NCBI GenBank assembly: GCA_947258735.1
Contig: CAMYJJ010000084.1
Span: 1-10,665, forward strand
From: Thermodesulfovibrionia bacterium
Lineage (GTDB): Bacteria > Nitrospirota > Thermodesulfovibrionia > UBA6902
Direction: 5' to 3'
Length of the DNA stretch: 10,665 nucleotides
Below the pieces are notes generated by a model that was not told the origin of the DNA, did not search any database, and was given only the letters and a program-made list of their open reading frames with translations. The number at the start of each line of letters is the position of its first letter. The stretch's first letter is position 1. The position numbers and the translations under genes are program-made. Shown piece by piece: positions 1-6,225 of this stretch.

Positions 1-583
1 CATTCTGTTCCACGAGAAAAACGGTGGTCTTGTGTTTGGCATTAATTTTCCTGATTGTTTCAAAAATCTGTTTTACCACAATAGGAGCAAGTCCAAGGGA
101 TGGTTCATCAAGAAGCAGCAGTTTTGGTCTGGCCATTAGCGCCCTTGATATCGCCAGCATCTGCTGTTCTCCGCCGCTCAGGGTCCCTCCTGACTGATTT
201 CTCCTTTGTGTGAGAATAGGGAACAGATGAAAGATATAGTCAAGATCTTTTTTTGTCTCCCTTTTATCAGTACGCAAAAATGCTCCCATCTGCAGGTTTT
301 CCAGCACAGTTAGTTCAGGAAAGATATGACGGCCTTCAGGTACCTGAGATATGCCAAGTGATACTATGACATCGGGCGACAGGGCCTGAATCTCACTGCC
401 CATATAGATGATTTTACCCTGTCTCGGAGAGACCATCCCAGAAATCGACATCAGTGTTGTTGATTTCCCAGCTCCATTGGCCCCAATGAGAGTAATTATT
501 TCTCCCTCGGAAATTGAGATGTTGACCCCTTTCAGGGCCTGTATATTCCCATAGTAGGATTCTATATTTACGAGACTAAGCAA
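1..583 (-). CDS. livF: LivF, branched-chain amino acid ABC transporter ATPase (C-terminus cut by window)
   Basis: One of the two ATPases that power the LivHM permease at the cytoplasmic face of the inner membrane. Translating the minus strand gives 194 residues before the window ends; the family is about 235, so roughly 40 C-terminal residues are missing. Visible motifs are Walker A GANGAGKS (34-41), Q-loop Q80 in the LivF-typical SQVPEGR, signature LSGGEQQ (135-141) and Walker B LLLLDEP (155-161). The last residues are VEQN, with Gln where most ABC ATPases have the switch His; this is usual for LivF. There is no ATG near the expected N-terminus. Two consecutive TTG codons (586 and 583) follow a GGGAG Shine-Dalgarno at 593-597. 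I chose 583 (9-base spacing, MLSLVNIESYYG), but 586 is equally possible. The start overlaps the livG stop, so translation is probably coupled. Confidence 0.93.
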   Translation of the reverse strand, partial: MLSLVNIESYYGNIQALKGVNISISEGEIITLIGANGAGKSTTLMSISGMVSPRQGKIIYMGSEIQALSPDVIVSLGISQVPEGRHIFPELTVLENLQMGAFLRTDKRETKKDLDYIFHLFPILTQRRNQSGGTLSGGEQQMLAISRALMARPKLLLLDEPSLGLAPIVVKQIFETIRKINAKHKTTVFLVEQN

Positions 584-1364
584 CAAACTCTTCTCCCAGA
601 TATGCCTTAATGACAACGGGACTGGTCCTTATTTCATCAGGAGGCCCCTGTGCAATTTTTTTGCCGTAGTCCATCACAACTATACGGTCAGACAGGCTCA
701 TAACAAGTTTCATGTCATGCTCTATGAGAAGGATGGATACTCCATTTTCATCGCGTATTTTTATTATCAAATGAACAAGCTCTTTTGTTTCCCGGGAATT
801 CAACCCTGCAGCAGGTTCATCAAGCAGAAGCAAAAATGGATCAGTTGCCAGGGCACGTGCTATTTCAAGTCTCTTCTGAGCTCCGTAGGGGAGGTTGCCG
901 GCACGTTCATGTACGAAATCAGTCAGTCCGATCTGTTGAAGAATTGAATAACTGTAATCTACTATCTCAGCCTCTTCTTTTCTGGCTGACCTGTTTCTTA
1001 AAATCGCACCCAGTACACCTGTTGATGTGCGGCAATGCCGTCCTATCATGACATTCTCAAGAACAGTCATGTTGGGAAATAGGCGGATGTTCTGGAACGT
1101 CCGGGTCATACCTTTTGCCGTAATGACATTTGGTTTGAGTCCGTTCAGTCTGACTTTTTTATCAGTTGAAGGATATATGTATATATCACCACCCGAGGGA
1201 GCGTATATCCCGGTCATACAGTTGAACAGGGTTGTCTTTCCGGCACCGTTGGGACCGATGAGGGCCACTATTTCTCCTTCCGAGATATCAAGGTCAAATC
1301 GGTCCACTGCTTTCAAACCGCCAAAATCCATCGTTATATTGCTAACATCCAGTATGGTTCTCAT
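576..1364 (-). CDS. livG: LivG, branched-chain amino acid ABC transporter ATPase
   Basis: Second ATPase of the liv importer, pairing with LivF to drive uptake through LivHM. The 262-residue length fits the family (about 255). Motifs in order: Walker A GPNGAGKT (37-44), Q-loop Q91 in RTFQNIRLF, LivG-type signature LPYGAQKRLEIARAL (158-172), Walker B LLLLDEP (178-184) and switch His H216 in IEHDM. The only ATG in a sensible place is at 1364, but there is no Shine-Dalgarno in the bases before it. The first 17 bases of the gene also occur 200 bp upstream, fused to the livM stop (see 1397-1564). The present start may therefore be the surviving copy of a duplicated junction, reached by reinitiation. 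The stop overlaps the livF start. Confidence 0.96.
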   Translation of the reverse strand: MRTILDVSNITMDFGGLKAVDRFDLDISEGEIVALIGPNGAGKTTLFNCMTGIYAPSGGDIYIYPSTDKKVRLNGLKPNVITAKGMTRTFQNIRLFPNMTVLENVMIGRHCRTSTGVLGAILRNRSARKEEAEIVDYSYSILQQIGLTDFVHERAGNLPYGAQKRLEIARALATDPFLLLLDEPAAGLNSRETKELVHLIIKIRDENGVSILLIEHDMKLVMSLSDRIVVMDYGKKIAQGPPDEIRTSPVVIKAYLGEEFVA

Positions 1365-1396
1365 CTGATCAAAAAATTCGAAACTCTGCTTGGGAG

Positions 1397-1564
1397 TTAG
1401 TCATAACTTCCTAAGTTTGTCATTCCCGCGGTCTGTTGAGCGGGAATCCAGAGTCTTTTCATAAGGGGCTGGATTCCGGCTAAAGGACTGCCGGAATGAC
1501 ATCTTTCTTTTTTAATATCTCGCAACTTTACTATAGCTTTATTCACTTCCAGTATGGTTCTCAT
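1397..1564 (-). other. Ghost copy of the livG start with a 55-codon ORF running through the repeat element
   Basis: Bases 1548-1564 are identical to 1348-1364, the first 17 bases of livG; agreement is 19 of 20 over 1345-1364 against 1545-1564, and the offset is exactly 200 bp. The upstream copy starts with an ATG whose last bases form the livM TGA stop (ATGA), a classic overlap for adjacent operon genes. It reads MRTILEVNK, against MRTILDVSN in livG, then loses similarity and continues through the hairpin element to a TAA at 1397-1399, 32 bases before the real livG start. I read it as a relic of the ancestral livG start left after duplication and insertion. The 55-residue peptide resembles no family I know. 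If translated at all, it may bring ribosomes to livG. Confidence 0.6.
1418..1501. repeat. Double-hairpin palindromic element (TGTCATTCC...GGAATGACA)
   Basis: An 84-bp element bounded by a perfect 9-bp terminal inverted repeat, TGTCATTCC (1418-1426) and GGAATGACA (1493-1501). Inside are two hairpins: ATTCCCGC (1422-1429) with GCGGGAAT (1440-1447), and ATTCCGGC (1473-1480) with GCCGGAAT (1490-1497). The inner flanks GGAATCCAG (1443-1451) and CTGGATTCC (1469-1477) also pair, so the whole unit can fold into one long or two short stems. This architecture matches the widespread GTCATTCCCGC...GCGGGAATCCAG intergenic repeats of many bacteria, which resemble REP/BIME or MITE elements and depend on a transposase encoded elsewhere. 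It lies in the livM-livG gap and would be transcribed with the operon. Confidence 0.85.
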
Positions 1565-2772
1565 TTCTGGATTGCTTTTAACTCATATGCCCTTCGTACA
1601 TTGCTGATGATGCCCTGCGGCCGGAATACCATCATTATGACAAGAATTGCCCCGAAGAGGAGCATGCGGTATTCTGTGAAAGCCCTGAGATATTCAGGAA
1701 GAAGAATCAGGATAAAAGCACCAATGATAACACCGGGGACAGACCCCATACCGCCCAGGACTACAATAGACAGGATAAGTGCTGATTCATGAAATGTAAA
1801 ACTGGCCGGATTAATAAACGTTGTTTTTGCCGCAAACATGACACCGACCATGCCTGCCCAGGTCGCTCCAAGTGCAAATGCACTCAATTTGGTCCTGACC
1901 CTGTCCACACCCATGGCCTGACATGCTATCTCATCTTCCCTCAGTGCTATCCAGGCCCTTCCTAACCGTGAGTCCTGTAACCTGTTAACAACAAAGATGG
2001 TAAATACTGTTAACCCCATGGCAAGAAAATACTGGTAGACCGTAGCGTGCTGCAGCGAAAACTGCATGCCCAATAATGAGGGCCTGGGGATGTTGGCAAT
2101 ACCACTCGGCCCGAATGAGAACTCATTCCAGTTTTCCAGAACAAGCCGTATGATTTCGCCGAATCCAAGTGTTACAATGGCAAGGTAATCTCCCCGGAGG
2201 CGGAGCACTGGAAACCCCAGAAGAATTCCGAAAAAGGCACCTATGACAGCGGCGAGAGGAAGGACCGTCCAGAAACCCAGTCCGAAATGATAATTAAGAA
2301 GGGCATAACTGTAAGCGCCTACAGCGTAGAAGGCCACATAGCCAAGATCAAGCAGGCCTGCAAGACCAACTACAATATTAAGTCCCAGCCCTAACACAAC
2401 ATACATAAGAACTGTTGTCATAATTGTGGTTTGATACGTGGATAAGACAAAGGGGAAGGCTGTTGCTGCAAAGATTAATATCAAAGATAAAGATTTAAAA
2501 TACTGTGATTCTCTTATATCAAGTTTCTGAAAAAAAGGTGTGATATGTTCACCTCTTTCGGCCTTTTTATATTCAATTTCTTTCTGTTTAATAAAATATC
2601 GCCAGATAAATGAAAGAGCAAAACTTCCGACACCGATCAGAAACATATTGTGCCATCGCCATTCAACTATATTTTCAATTGGGTTTACACGAATGACCAT
2701 TATGGGAAATGTGAGGAACATGAACCAGAGTGAAACGAGAAGAGAATTTTTTATTTTGGAAATATTAAACAT
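1561..2772 (-). CDS. livM: LivM, branched-chain amino acid ABC transporter permease
   Basis: Inner-membrane permease that forms the translocation pore with LivH. At 403 residues it is the long LivM type: an N-terminal extension of about 100 residues with two hydrophobic segments and a charged linker (KQKEIEYKKAERGEHI), as in the LivHM N-terminal domain of enterobacterial LivM. The multi-spanning core follows from about residue 105. The core begins with the family pattern LGLGLNIVVGLAGLLDLGYVAFYAVGAY (about 126-153), then PVLRLRGDYLAIVTLGFGEIIRL, and ends MMVFRPQGI. The ATG at 2772 has no Shine-Dalgarno because a 7-bp repeat array ends 11 bases upstream. The TGA stop overlaps the ATG of the ghost livG start. 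Confidence 0.95.
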   Translation of the reverse strand: MFNISKIKNSLLVSLWFMFLTFPIMVIRVNPIENIVEWRWHNMFLIGVGSFALSFIWRYFIKQKEIEYKKAERGEHITPFFQKLDIRESQYFKSLSLILIFAATAFPFVLSTYQTTIMTTVLMYVVLGLGLNIVVGLAGLLDLGYVAFYAVGAYSYALLNYHFGLGFWTVLPLAAVIGAFFGILLGFPVLRLRGDYLAIVTLGFGEIIRLVLENWNEFSFGPSGIANIPRPSLLGMQFSLQHATVYQYFLAMGLTVFTIFVVNRLQDSRLGRAWIALREDEIACQAMGVDRVRTKLSAFALGATWAGMVGVMFAAKTTFINPASFTFHESALILSIVVLGGMGSVPGVIIGAFILILLPEYLRAFTEYRMLLFGAILVIMMVFRPQGIISNVRRAYELKAIQK

Positions 2773-2783
2773 GTTTAATAACC

Positions 2784-2860
2784 GTAACGAGTAACGCGTA
2801 ACGTGTAACGGGTAACAAATTACTAATTACGAATAACAAGTAACGAGTAACGAATAACAT
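2784..2860. repeat. Heptanucleotide repeat array, 11 units, consensus GTAACGA
   Basis: Eleven consecutive 7-bp units with no interruption. The plus-strand consensus is RTAACGA: GTAACGA, GTAACGC, GTAACGT, GTAACGG, GTAACAA, ATTACTA, ATTACGA, ATAACAA, GTAACGA, GTAACGA, ATAACAT. The array fills almost the whole 98-bp livH-livM gap, 10 bases after the livH stop and 11 before the livM ATG. Short tracts of the same heptamer occur in the livK-livH gap. I see no coding potential; the array occupies the place where a ribosome site for livM would be. Confidence 0.85.
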
Positions 2861-2870
2861 GTGTCCATGC

Positions 2871-3773
2871 TCACACTTTCTGCGACGTCGATTTACCAAG
2901 AATACCTGCCGGTCTGAATATAAGAATGAGCACGAGCAGGGCAAAGGCAAAGACATCTTCGTAATCACTTGACACATACCCGGTTGCAAAACACTCAGTC
3001 CAGCCGAGGACAAACCCTCCGAGGACAGCTCCGGGAATGCTGCCGATGCCTCCAAGCACAGCTGCGGTAAATGCCTTGATCCCGGCTATGAAGCCTATAT
3101 AAAAATTTATCTGGCCTATATGCGAAGCGATCAGCACACCTCCGATTGCTGCCAGGGAAGAACCGATAATAAAGGTGACAGAGATGATCCTGTTTACATT
3201 TATGCCAACGAGCATGGCCATTTTTATGTCCTGTGCAGTGGCCCGCATTGCCTTTCCGATATTGGTAAATTTTATAACCAGGGTAAGTATGGTCATGACT
3301 ATCACTGTTGTGAGTACAATCGCAAGCTCGGTCGAACCGAACACATGCTCATATTTTTTCATAAAATCAAAATCCGGTATCAGGGCCGGGAAGGGGAGGA
3401 AATCAGATGTCTGCGCAAGCAGCACATAGTTCTGAAGAAATATTGACATGCCGATGGCGCTTATCAATGGGGAAAGACGGGGTGCATTGCGAAGAGGCTT
3501 ATAGGCGATTTTTTCAACGGTATACCCATATGCGGCTGAGTAGATTACTGCTGCAAGCGAGGCAAGTACAAGTATGGCAGGTGCATTAAAACCGTACAGG
3601 GTGAGCACGCCAGCGACAATTAATGCCGTAAAAGCACCAATCATATAAATTTCACCGTGTGCGAAATTGATCAACTCGATGATGCCGTACACCATGGTGT
3701 ACCCAAGGGCGATAAGCGCGTAGATACTTCCCCTTGTTAGGCCTCCCAGTAGCAGCTCGATGAAGTATTCCAT
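2871..3773 (-). CDS. livH: LivH, branched-chain amino acid ABC transporter permease
   Basis: Inner-membrane permease partner of LivM. The 300-residue length is normal for the family. It opens with the LivH hallmark LLLGGLTRGSIYALIALGYTMVYGIIELINFAHGEIYMIGAF (about 8-49), which holds the first membrane spans. Next comes the conserved YKPLRNAPRLSPLISAIGMSIFLQN (about 96-120). The cytoplasmic ABC-contact region is near GKAMRATAQDIKMAMLVGIN (about 173-192), and the end carries FTAAVLGGIGSIPGAVLGG (about 235-253) followed by a final span closing in FRPAGILG. The ATG at 3773 gives the family-type N-terminus, but no Shine-Dalgarno is visible before it. The preceding 135 bp to livK is mostly 7-bp repeat sequence. 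Confidence 0.95.
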   Translation of the reverse strand: MEYFIELLLGGLTRGSIYALIALGYTMVYGIIELINFAHGEIYMIGAFTALIVAGVLTLYGFNAPAILVLASLAAVIYSAAYGYTVEKIAYKPLRNAPRLSPLISAIGMSIFLQNYVLLAQTSDFLPFPALIPDFDFMKKYEHVFGSTELAIVLTTVIVMTILTLVIKFTNIGKAMRATAQDIKMAMLVGINVNRIISVTFIIGSSLAAIGGVLIASHIGQINFYIGFIAGIKAFTAAVLGGIGSIPGAVLGGFVLGWTECFATGYVSSDYEDVFAFALLVLILIFRPAGILGKSTSQKV

Positions 3774-3809
3774 AGGTAATTAATATAACACGGCAGGATA
3801 GAACAAGAT

Positions 3810-3844
3810 GTTGTTTGTTACTGGTTATCGGTTATTTGTTAAAG
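3810..3844. repeat. Short heptamer tract, reverse orientation, livK-livH gap
   Basis: Five consecutive 7-bp units on the plus strand: GTTGTTT, GTTACTG, GTTATCG, GTTATTT, GTTAAAG. This is the complement of the GTAACGA heptamer, so the tract is inverted relative to the arrays at 2784-2860 and 3866-3900. The units are degenerate, which lowers confidence, but the 7-base register holds. Confidence 0.6.
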
Positions 3845-3865
3845 ACGACACAACTTCCCCGCCCA

Positions 3866-3900
3866 ATAATTAATAACAAGTAACAATGAACGAATAACAC
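3866..3900. repeat. Short heptamer tract, forward orientation, livK-livH gap
   Basis: Five 7-bp units on the plus strand: ATAATTA, ATAACAA, GTAACAA, TGAACGA, ATAACAC. They follow the same RTAACRA pattern as 2784-2860. The tract ends 8 bases past the livK stop. It can pair with the opposed tract at 3810-3844: 3815-3828 and 3873-3886 are complementary at 13 of 14 positions. The livK-livH transcript could therefore form an AT-rich hairpin here. Confidence 0.6.
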
Positions 3901-3908
3901 AACCTCGA

Positions 3909-5039
3909 CTATTTGACTTCAACATATTTACCGTTTTTCACCTGAAACATTGAAAAGCCCACTCCTATGGCATCTCCTTTATCGTTAAAACTGATATTGC
4001 CGAGAGGGGTATCAATGTATTCGGTCCGCAGGGCTTTTATTATCTTTTCATAGTCAGTTGAGCCTGCCTTTTCTATTGCGTTAAGCAGTGCCTGTGCCGC
4101 AGCATAGGCATTTAAAAAAAAGGCGCCCGGATCTGAGCCATAGGCAGTTTTATGCGCTTCATTGGCCTTAATGGCAAGCGGGTTCATGGATACATCTTTG
4201 GGTCCTGTGGCATACACCCCTTCGGCATATTGTCCGGCCACTTTAATAAACGTTATGTCCTTTACTCCATCATCAGATATGAATATGGTGTCCATCTTTT
4301 TCTTTCTCATGAGCATGACGATTTTGGATGCCTCGGGATGGTATCCGCCAAAGATAACGGCCTCAGCCCCGGAGAGTTTGAGTTTCTGGACAACAGCCGA
4401 GTAGTCAACAGCGCCCGGTGTTATGCCTTCATATAAAATGAGTTCTGCCCTGCCTGATTGTTCTACAAAGCTTTTTGCAAACTCTGCGAGTCCCTTGCCA
4501 TAGTCTCCCTTGTCATGCAACACAGCTATTTTCTTTAATTTCAGCACATCCAGAGCAAAATCAACTTCAAGTTTTGCCTGTGCATCATCAGATGCAATGG
4601 TACGGAAAAAATTGGGGTAATCACCGCTCTGTGTGAGGTCAGGGTTTGTGGCTGAAGGGGACATTGTTATGATCTTTGATTCCCTGTAAATGCCTAAAGC
4701 AGCCTTTGTTGCTCCGCTGCAGATGTGTCCCAGTACAATATGAACATTTTGAGAGACCAGTTTTGTTGCTGTGTTGGTAGATATTTCAGGCTTGCAGACA
4801 TCATCTTCAATAAGAAGCTCTACGTTCCTGCCAAGAACGCCGCCTTTTGCATTTATTTCTTTCACGACCAGTTCAGCAGCCTTGACAGACGGCAATCCAT
4901 AAGATGCAAGATCACCGCTGTGAGAGCCTGCAACTCCCACTTTCACAGATTCTGAATCAGGTTTGGTGCAGGACAGAGTCAGCGAACCAATGACCAGTAA
5001 AATGATGATAATAATAGATCTGTTCCAAATGCATTTCAT
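3909..5039 (-). CDS. livK: Branched-chain amino acid-binding lipoprotein of the liv importer
   Basis: Captures leucine, isoleucine or valine outside the inner membrane and delivers them to LivHM. The 376 residues follow the type I periplasmic binding protein pattern of E. coli LivJ/LivK. C82 (EDDVCKP) and C107 (GHICSGAT) match the conserved disulfide pair, and SPSATNPDLT (127-136), VLHDKGDYGKGLA (173-185) and GGYHPE (231-236) are also LivJ-like. D257 in SDDG sits where LivJ has a ligand-binding Glu. Residues 1-24 form a lipoprotein signal: a long Ile/Leu core ending LTLSC with C24 as the lipidated Cys. E. coli LivJ/K are soluble, so membrane anchoring is a difference. The start is firm, with AGGAGG at 5048-5053, 8 bases from the ATG. 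The exact ligand is inferred. Confidence 0.93.
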   Translation of the reverse strand: MKCIWNRSIIIIILLVIGSLTLSCTKPDSESVKVGVAGSHSGDLASYGLPSVKAAELVVKEINAKGGVLGRNVELLIEDDVCKPEISTNTATKLVSQNVHIVLGHICSGATKAALGIYRESKIITMSPSATNPDLTQSGDYPNFFRTIASDDAQAKLEVDFALDVLKLKKIAVLHDKGDYGKGLAEFAKSFVEQSGRAELILYEGITPGAVDYSAVVQKLKLSGAEAVIFGGYHPEASKIVMLMRKKKMDTIFISDDGVKDITFIKVAGQYAEGVYATGPKDVSMNPLAIKANEAHKTAYGSDPGAFFLNAYAAAQALLNAIEKAGSTDYEKIIKALRTEYIDTPLGNISFNDKGDAIGVGFSMFQVKNGKYVEVK

Positions 5040-5067
5040 ATGGCAGGCCTCCTGAATAAGATTGATG

Positions 5068-5093
5068 GGGACACTTCCAATGGGAAGTGTCCC
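5068..5093. repeat. GGGACACTTCC palindrome in the livK leader
   Basis: A perfect 11-bp inverted repeat, GGGACACTTCC (5068-5078) and GGAAGTGTCCC (5083-5093), around a 4-base loop. A variant copy lies at 5170-5195, and both are followed on the plus strand by TGT. The outer GGGACAC/GTGTCCC resembles dispersed REP-like palindromes mobilised by single-strand (Y1, RAYT-type) transposases. Given the promoter at 5121-5149, this hairpin lies inside the livK 5' leader, 14 bases before the Shine-Dalgarno. There is no T-run, so it is not a typical terminator. Confidence 0.75.
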
Positions 5094-5120
5094 TGTTATG
5101 CACGTAAAGGGAATTAGAGC

Positions 5121-5149
5121 ATTATATTATTGATCCTGTACAAAGTCAA
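5121..5149 (-). promoter_or_regulatory. sigma70-type promoter for livK
   Basis: On the minus strand, TTGACT (5149-5144) is separated by exactly 17 bases from TATAAT (5126-5121), which is 11 of 12 matches to the sigma70 consensus. Transcription would start near 5114 and give a leader of about 75 bases that includes the palindrome at 5068-5093. It probably drives livK and the genes downstream. Confidence 0.8.
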
Positions 5150-5169
5150 GAAATTAATAATGGACTTTG

Positions 5170-5195
5170 GGGACACGCTCCATAAGAAGTGTCCC
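5170..5195. repeat. Second GGGACAC...GTGTCCC palindrome, diverged copy
   Basis: GGGACAC (5170-5176) and GTGTCCC (5189-5195) form a 7-bp inverted repeat around 12 bases. It is the same 26-bp length as the copy at 5068-5093, which has 11-bp arms, and shares the GGGGACAC and AAGTGTCCCTGT edges. It lies upstream of the livK promoter, on the side of the divergent plus-strand gene. The rest of the 5040-5275 gap holds the livK promoter and A/T-rich sequence with no gene. Confidence 0.65.
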
Positions 5196-5262
5196 TGTAC
5201 TCGTAATACAGACATGCAGCAGATTAAATCATTCATTATGTTGTAAAATAATGCAATTTTTC

Positions 5263-5268
5263 AGGAGG
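5263..5268 (+). promoter_or_regulatory. Ribosome binding site AGGAGG that selects the second ATG
   Basis: AGGAGG ends 4 bases before the ATG at 5273 but 7 bases before the ATG at 5276. The second spacing is normal and the first is too short, so 5276 is taken as the start of the epimerase-family gene. Confidence 0.75.
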
Positions 5269-5275
5269 AACCATG

Positions 5276-6214
5276 ATGAAAAGAGTTCTCATTACCGGTG
5301 GGGCAGGCTTTCTGGGGTCTCATCTCTCAAAGAGAGTATTGCATGAAGGTCATGAAGTTATCTGTCTGGATAATTTTTATACAGGCCGCAGGTCAAATGT
5401 GCTGGACCTCATTTCAAATCCCATGTTTGAAATTCTCAGGCATGATGTATGTTTCCCCCTGTATGTGGAAGTAGACGAAATATATAACCTGGCATGCCCC
5501 GCATCTCCTATCCATTATCAGTTTGACCCTGTTCAGACCACAAAAACATCTGTGCATGGTGCTATCAACATGCTTGGTCTTGCCAAGAGGGTCAAGGCAA
5601 AAATTTTCCAGGCATCTACATCAGAGGTATATGGTGACCCGCTCGTCCATCCACAGCCGGAGACATACTGGGGGAATGTAAATCCTGTTGGGTTCCGGTC
5701 ATGCTATGACGAGGGTAAACGCTGTGCTGAAACGCTCTTCTTTGATTATTACCGGCAGCATAATCTTAACATAAAGGTCGCACGCATATTTAATACGTAC
5801 GGACCTCATATGCATCCTGATGATGGCAGGGTTGTGAGCAATTTTATTATGCAGGCACTGCAGGGAAAGCCGCTTACTGTTTATGGAGACGGCAGCCAGA
5901 CCCGGAGCTTCTGTTATGTAGATGATCTCATTGATGGTTTTTTGAAACTCATGGGATCTTCTGATAAATTAACAGGCCCTGTGAATCTTGGTAATCCCGA
6001 TGAATTTACCATTCTTGAACTTGCTGAAAAAGTCATCAAATTAACAAAATCTAAATCCAGGATTATCCGCAAGAAGCTGCCTGAGGACGATCCTACCCAG
6101 CGACAGCCGGATATCAGGCTGGCAAAGAAAGTCCTGAAGTGGAATCCAACGGTCAAGCTTGAGGATGGTCTGAAAGAGACTATTACATATTTCAGGAAAC
6201 TGATAGCCCAGTAG
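5276..6214 (+). CDS. UDP-glucuronate decarboxylase-like NAD-dependent sugar-nucleotide enzyme (UXS family)
   Basis: Probably converts UDP-glucuronate to UDP-xylose for surface polysaccharide, in the cytosol, using bound NAD. This is a short-chain dehydrogenase/reductase of the extended type with 312 residues, normal for bacterial UXS. The Rossmann motif is GGAGFLG (8-14) with the ribose-binding acidic residue D32. Catalytic residues are T115-S116-E117 in STSEVYGDP and Y144/K148 in SCYDEGKR. The blocks [30 protein letters not shown] (71-100) and [15 protein letters not shown] (204-218, with R210) are diagnostic for UXS over UDP-glucose 4-epimerase or dTDP-glucose dehydratase. The start at 5276 is set by the AGGAGG. 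No glycan genes flank it here, so it looks like a stand-alone gene. It converges on the next gene with 11 bases between stops and no visible terminator. Confidence 0.9.
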   Translation: MKRVLITGGAGFLGSHLSKRVLHEGHEVICLDNFYTGRRSNVLDLISNPMFEILRHDVCFPLYVEVDEIYNLACPASPIHYQFDPVQTTKTSVHGAINMLGLAKRVKAKIFQASTSEVYGDPLVHPQPETYWGNVNPVGFRSCYDEGKRCAETLFFDYYRQHNLNIKVARIFNTYGPHMHPDDGRVVSNFIMQALQGKPLTVYGDGSQTRSFCYVDDLIDGFLKLMGSSDKLTGPVNLGNPDEFTILELAEKVIKLTKSKSRIIRKKLPEDDPTQRQPDIRLAKKVLKWNPTVKLEDGLKETITYFRKLIAQ

Positions 6215-6225
6215 TCTTATAAAAT

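Noticed and set aside
717..1368. Plus-strand open frames opposite livG
   Set aside because: They are antisense to a fully motif-supported ATPase gene, have no recognisable domain and mutually overlap.
1418..1501. Intrinsic terminator between livM and livG
   Set aside because: The stems lack a following T-run on the transcribed strand and the same structure fits a dispersed palindromic repeat; livG and livF also need transcription from upstream.
2784..2860. CRISPR array
   Set aside because: Units are 7 bp with no unique spacers and no cas genes nearby; this is a simple tandem repeat.
2765..3055. Minus-strand open frame of about 96 codons overlapping the livH 3' end and the heptamer array
   Set aside because: It reads livH in a second frame, and the rest is repeat translated as RYLLFVISN-type strings. 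No domain, no ribosome site.
5130..5158. Possible plus-strand promoter TTGATC-17-ATTAAT for the UXS-like gene
   Set aside because: Each box matches consensus at only 4 of 6 positions in A/T-rich sequence, and it overlaps the much better livK promoter on the other strand. Not strong enough to list.
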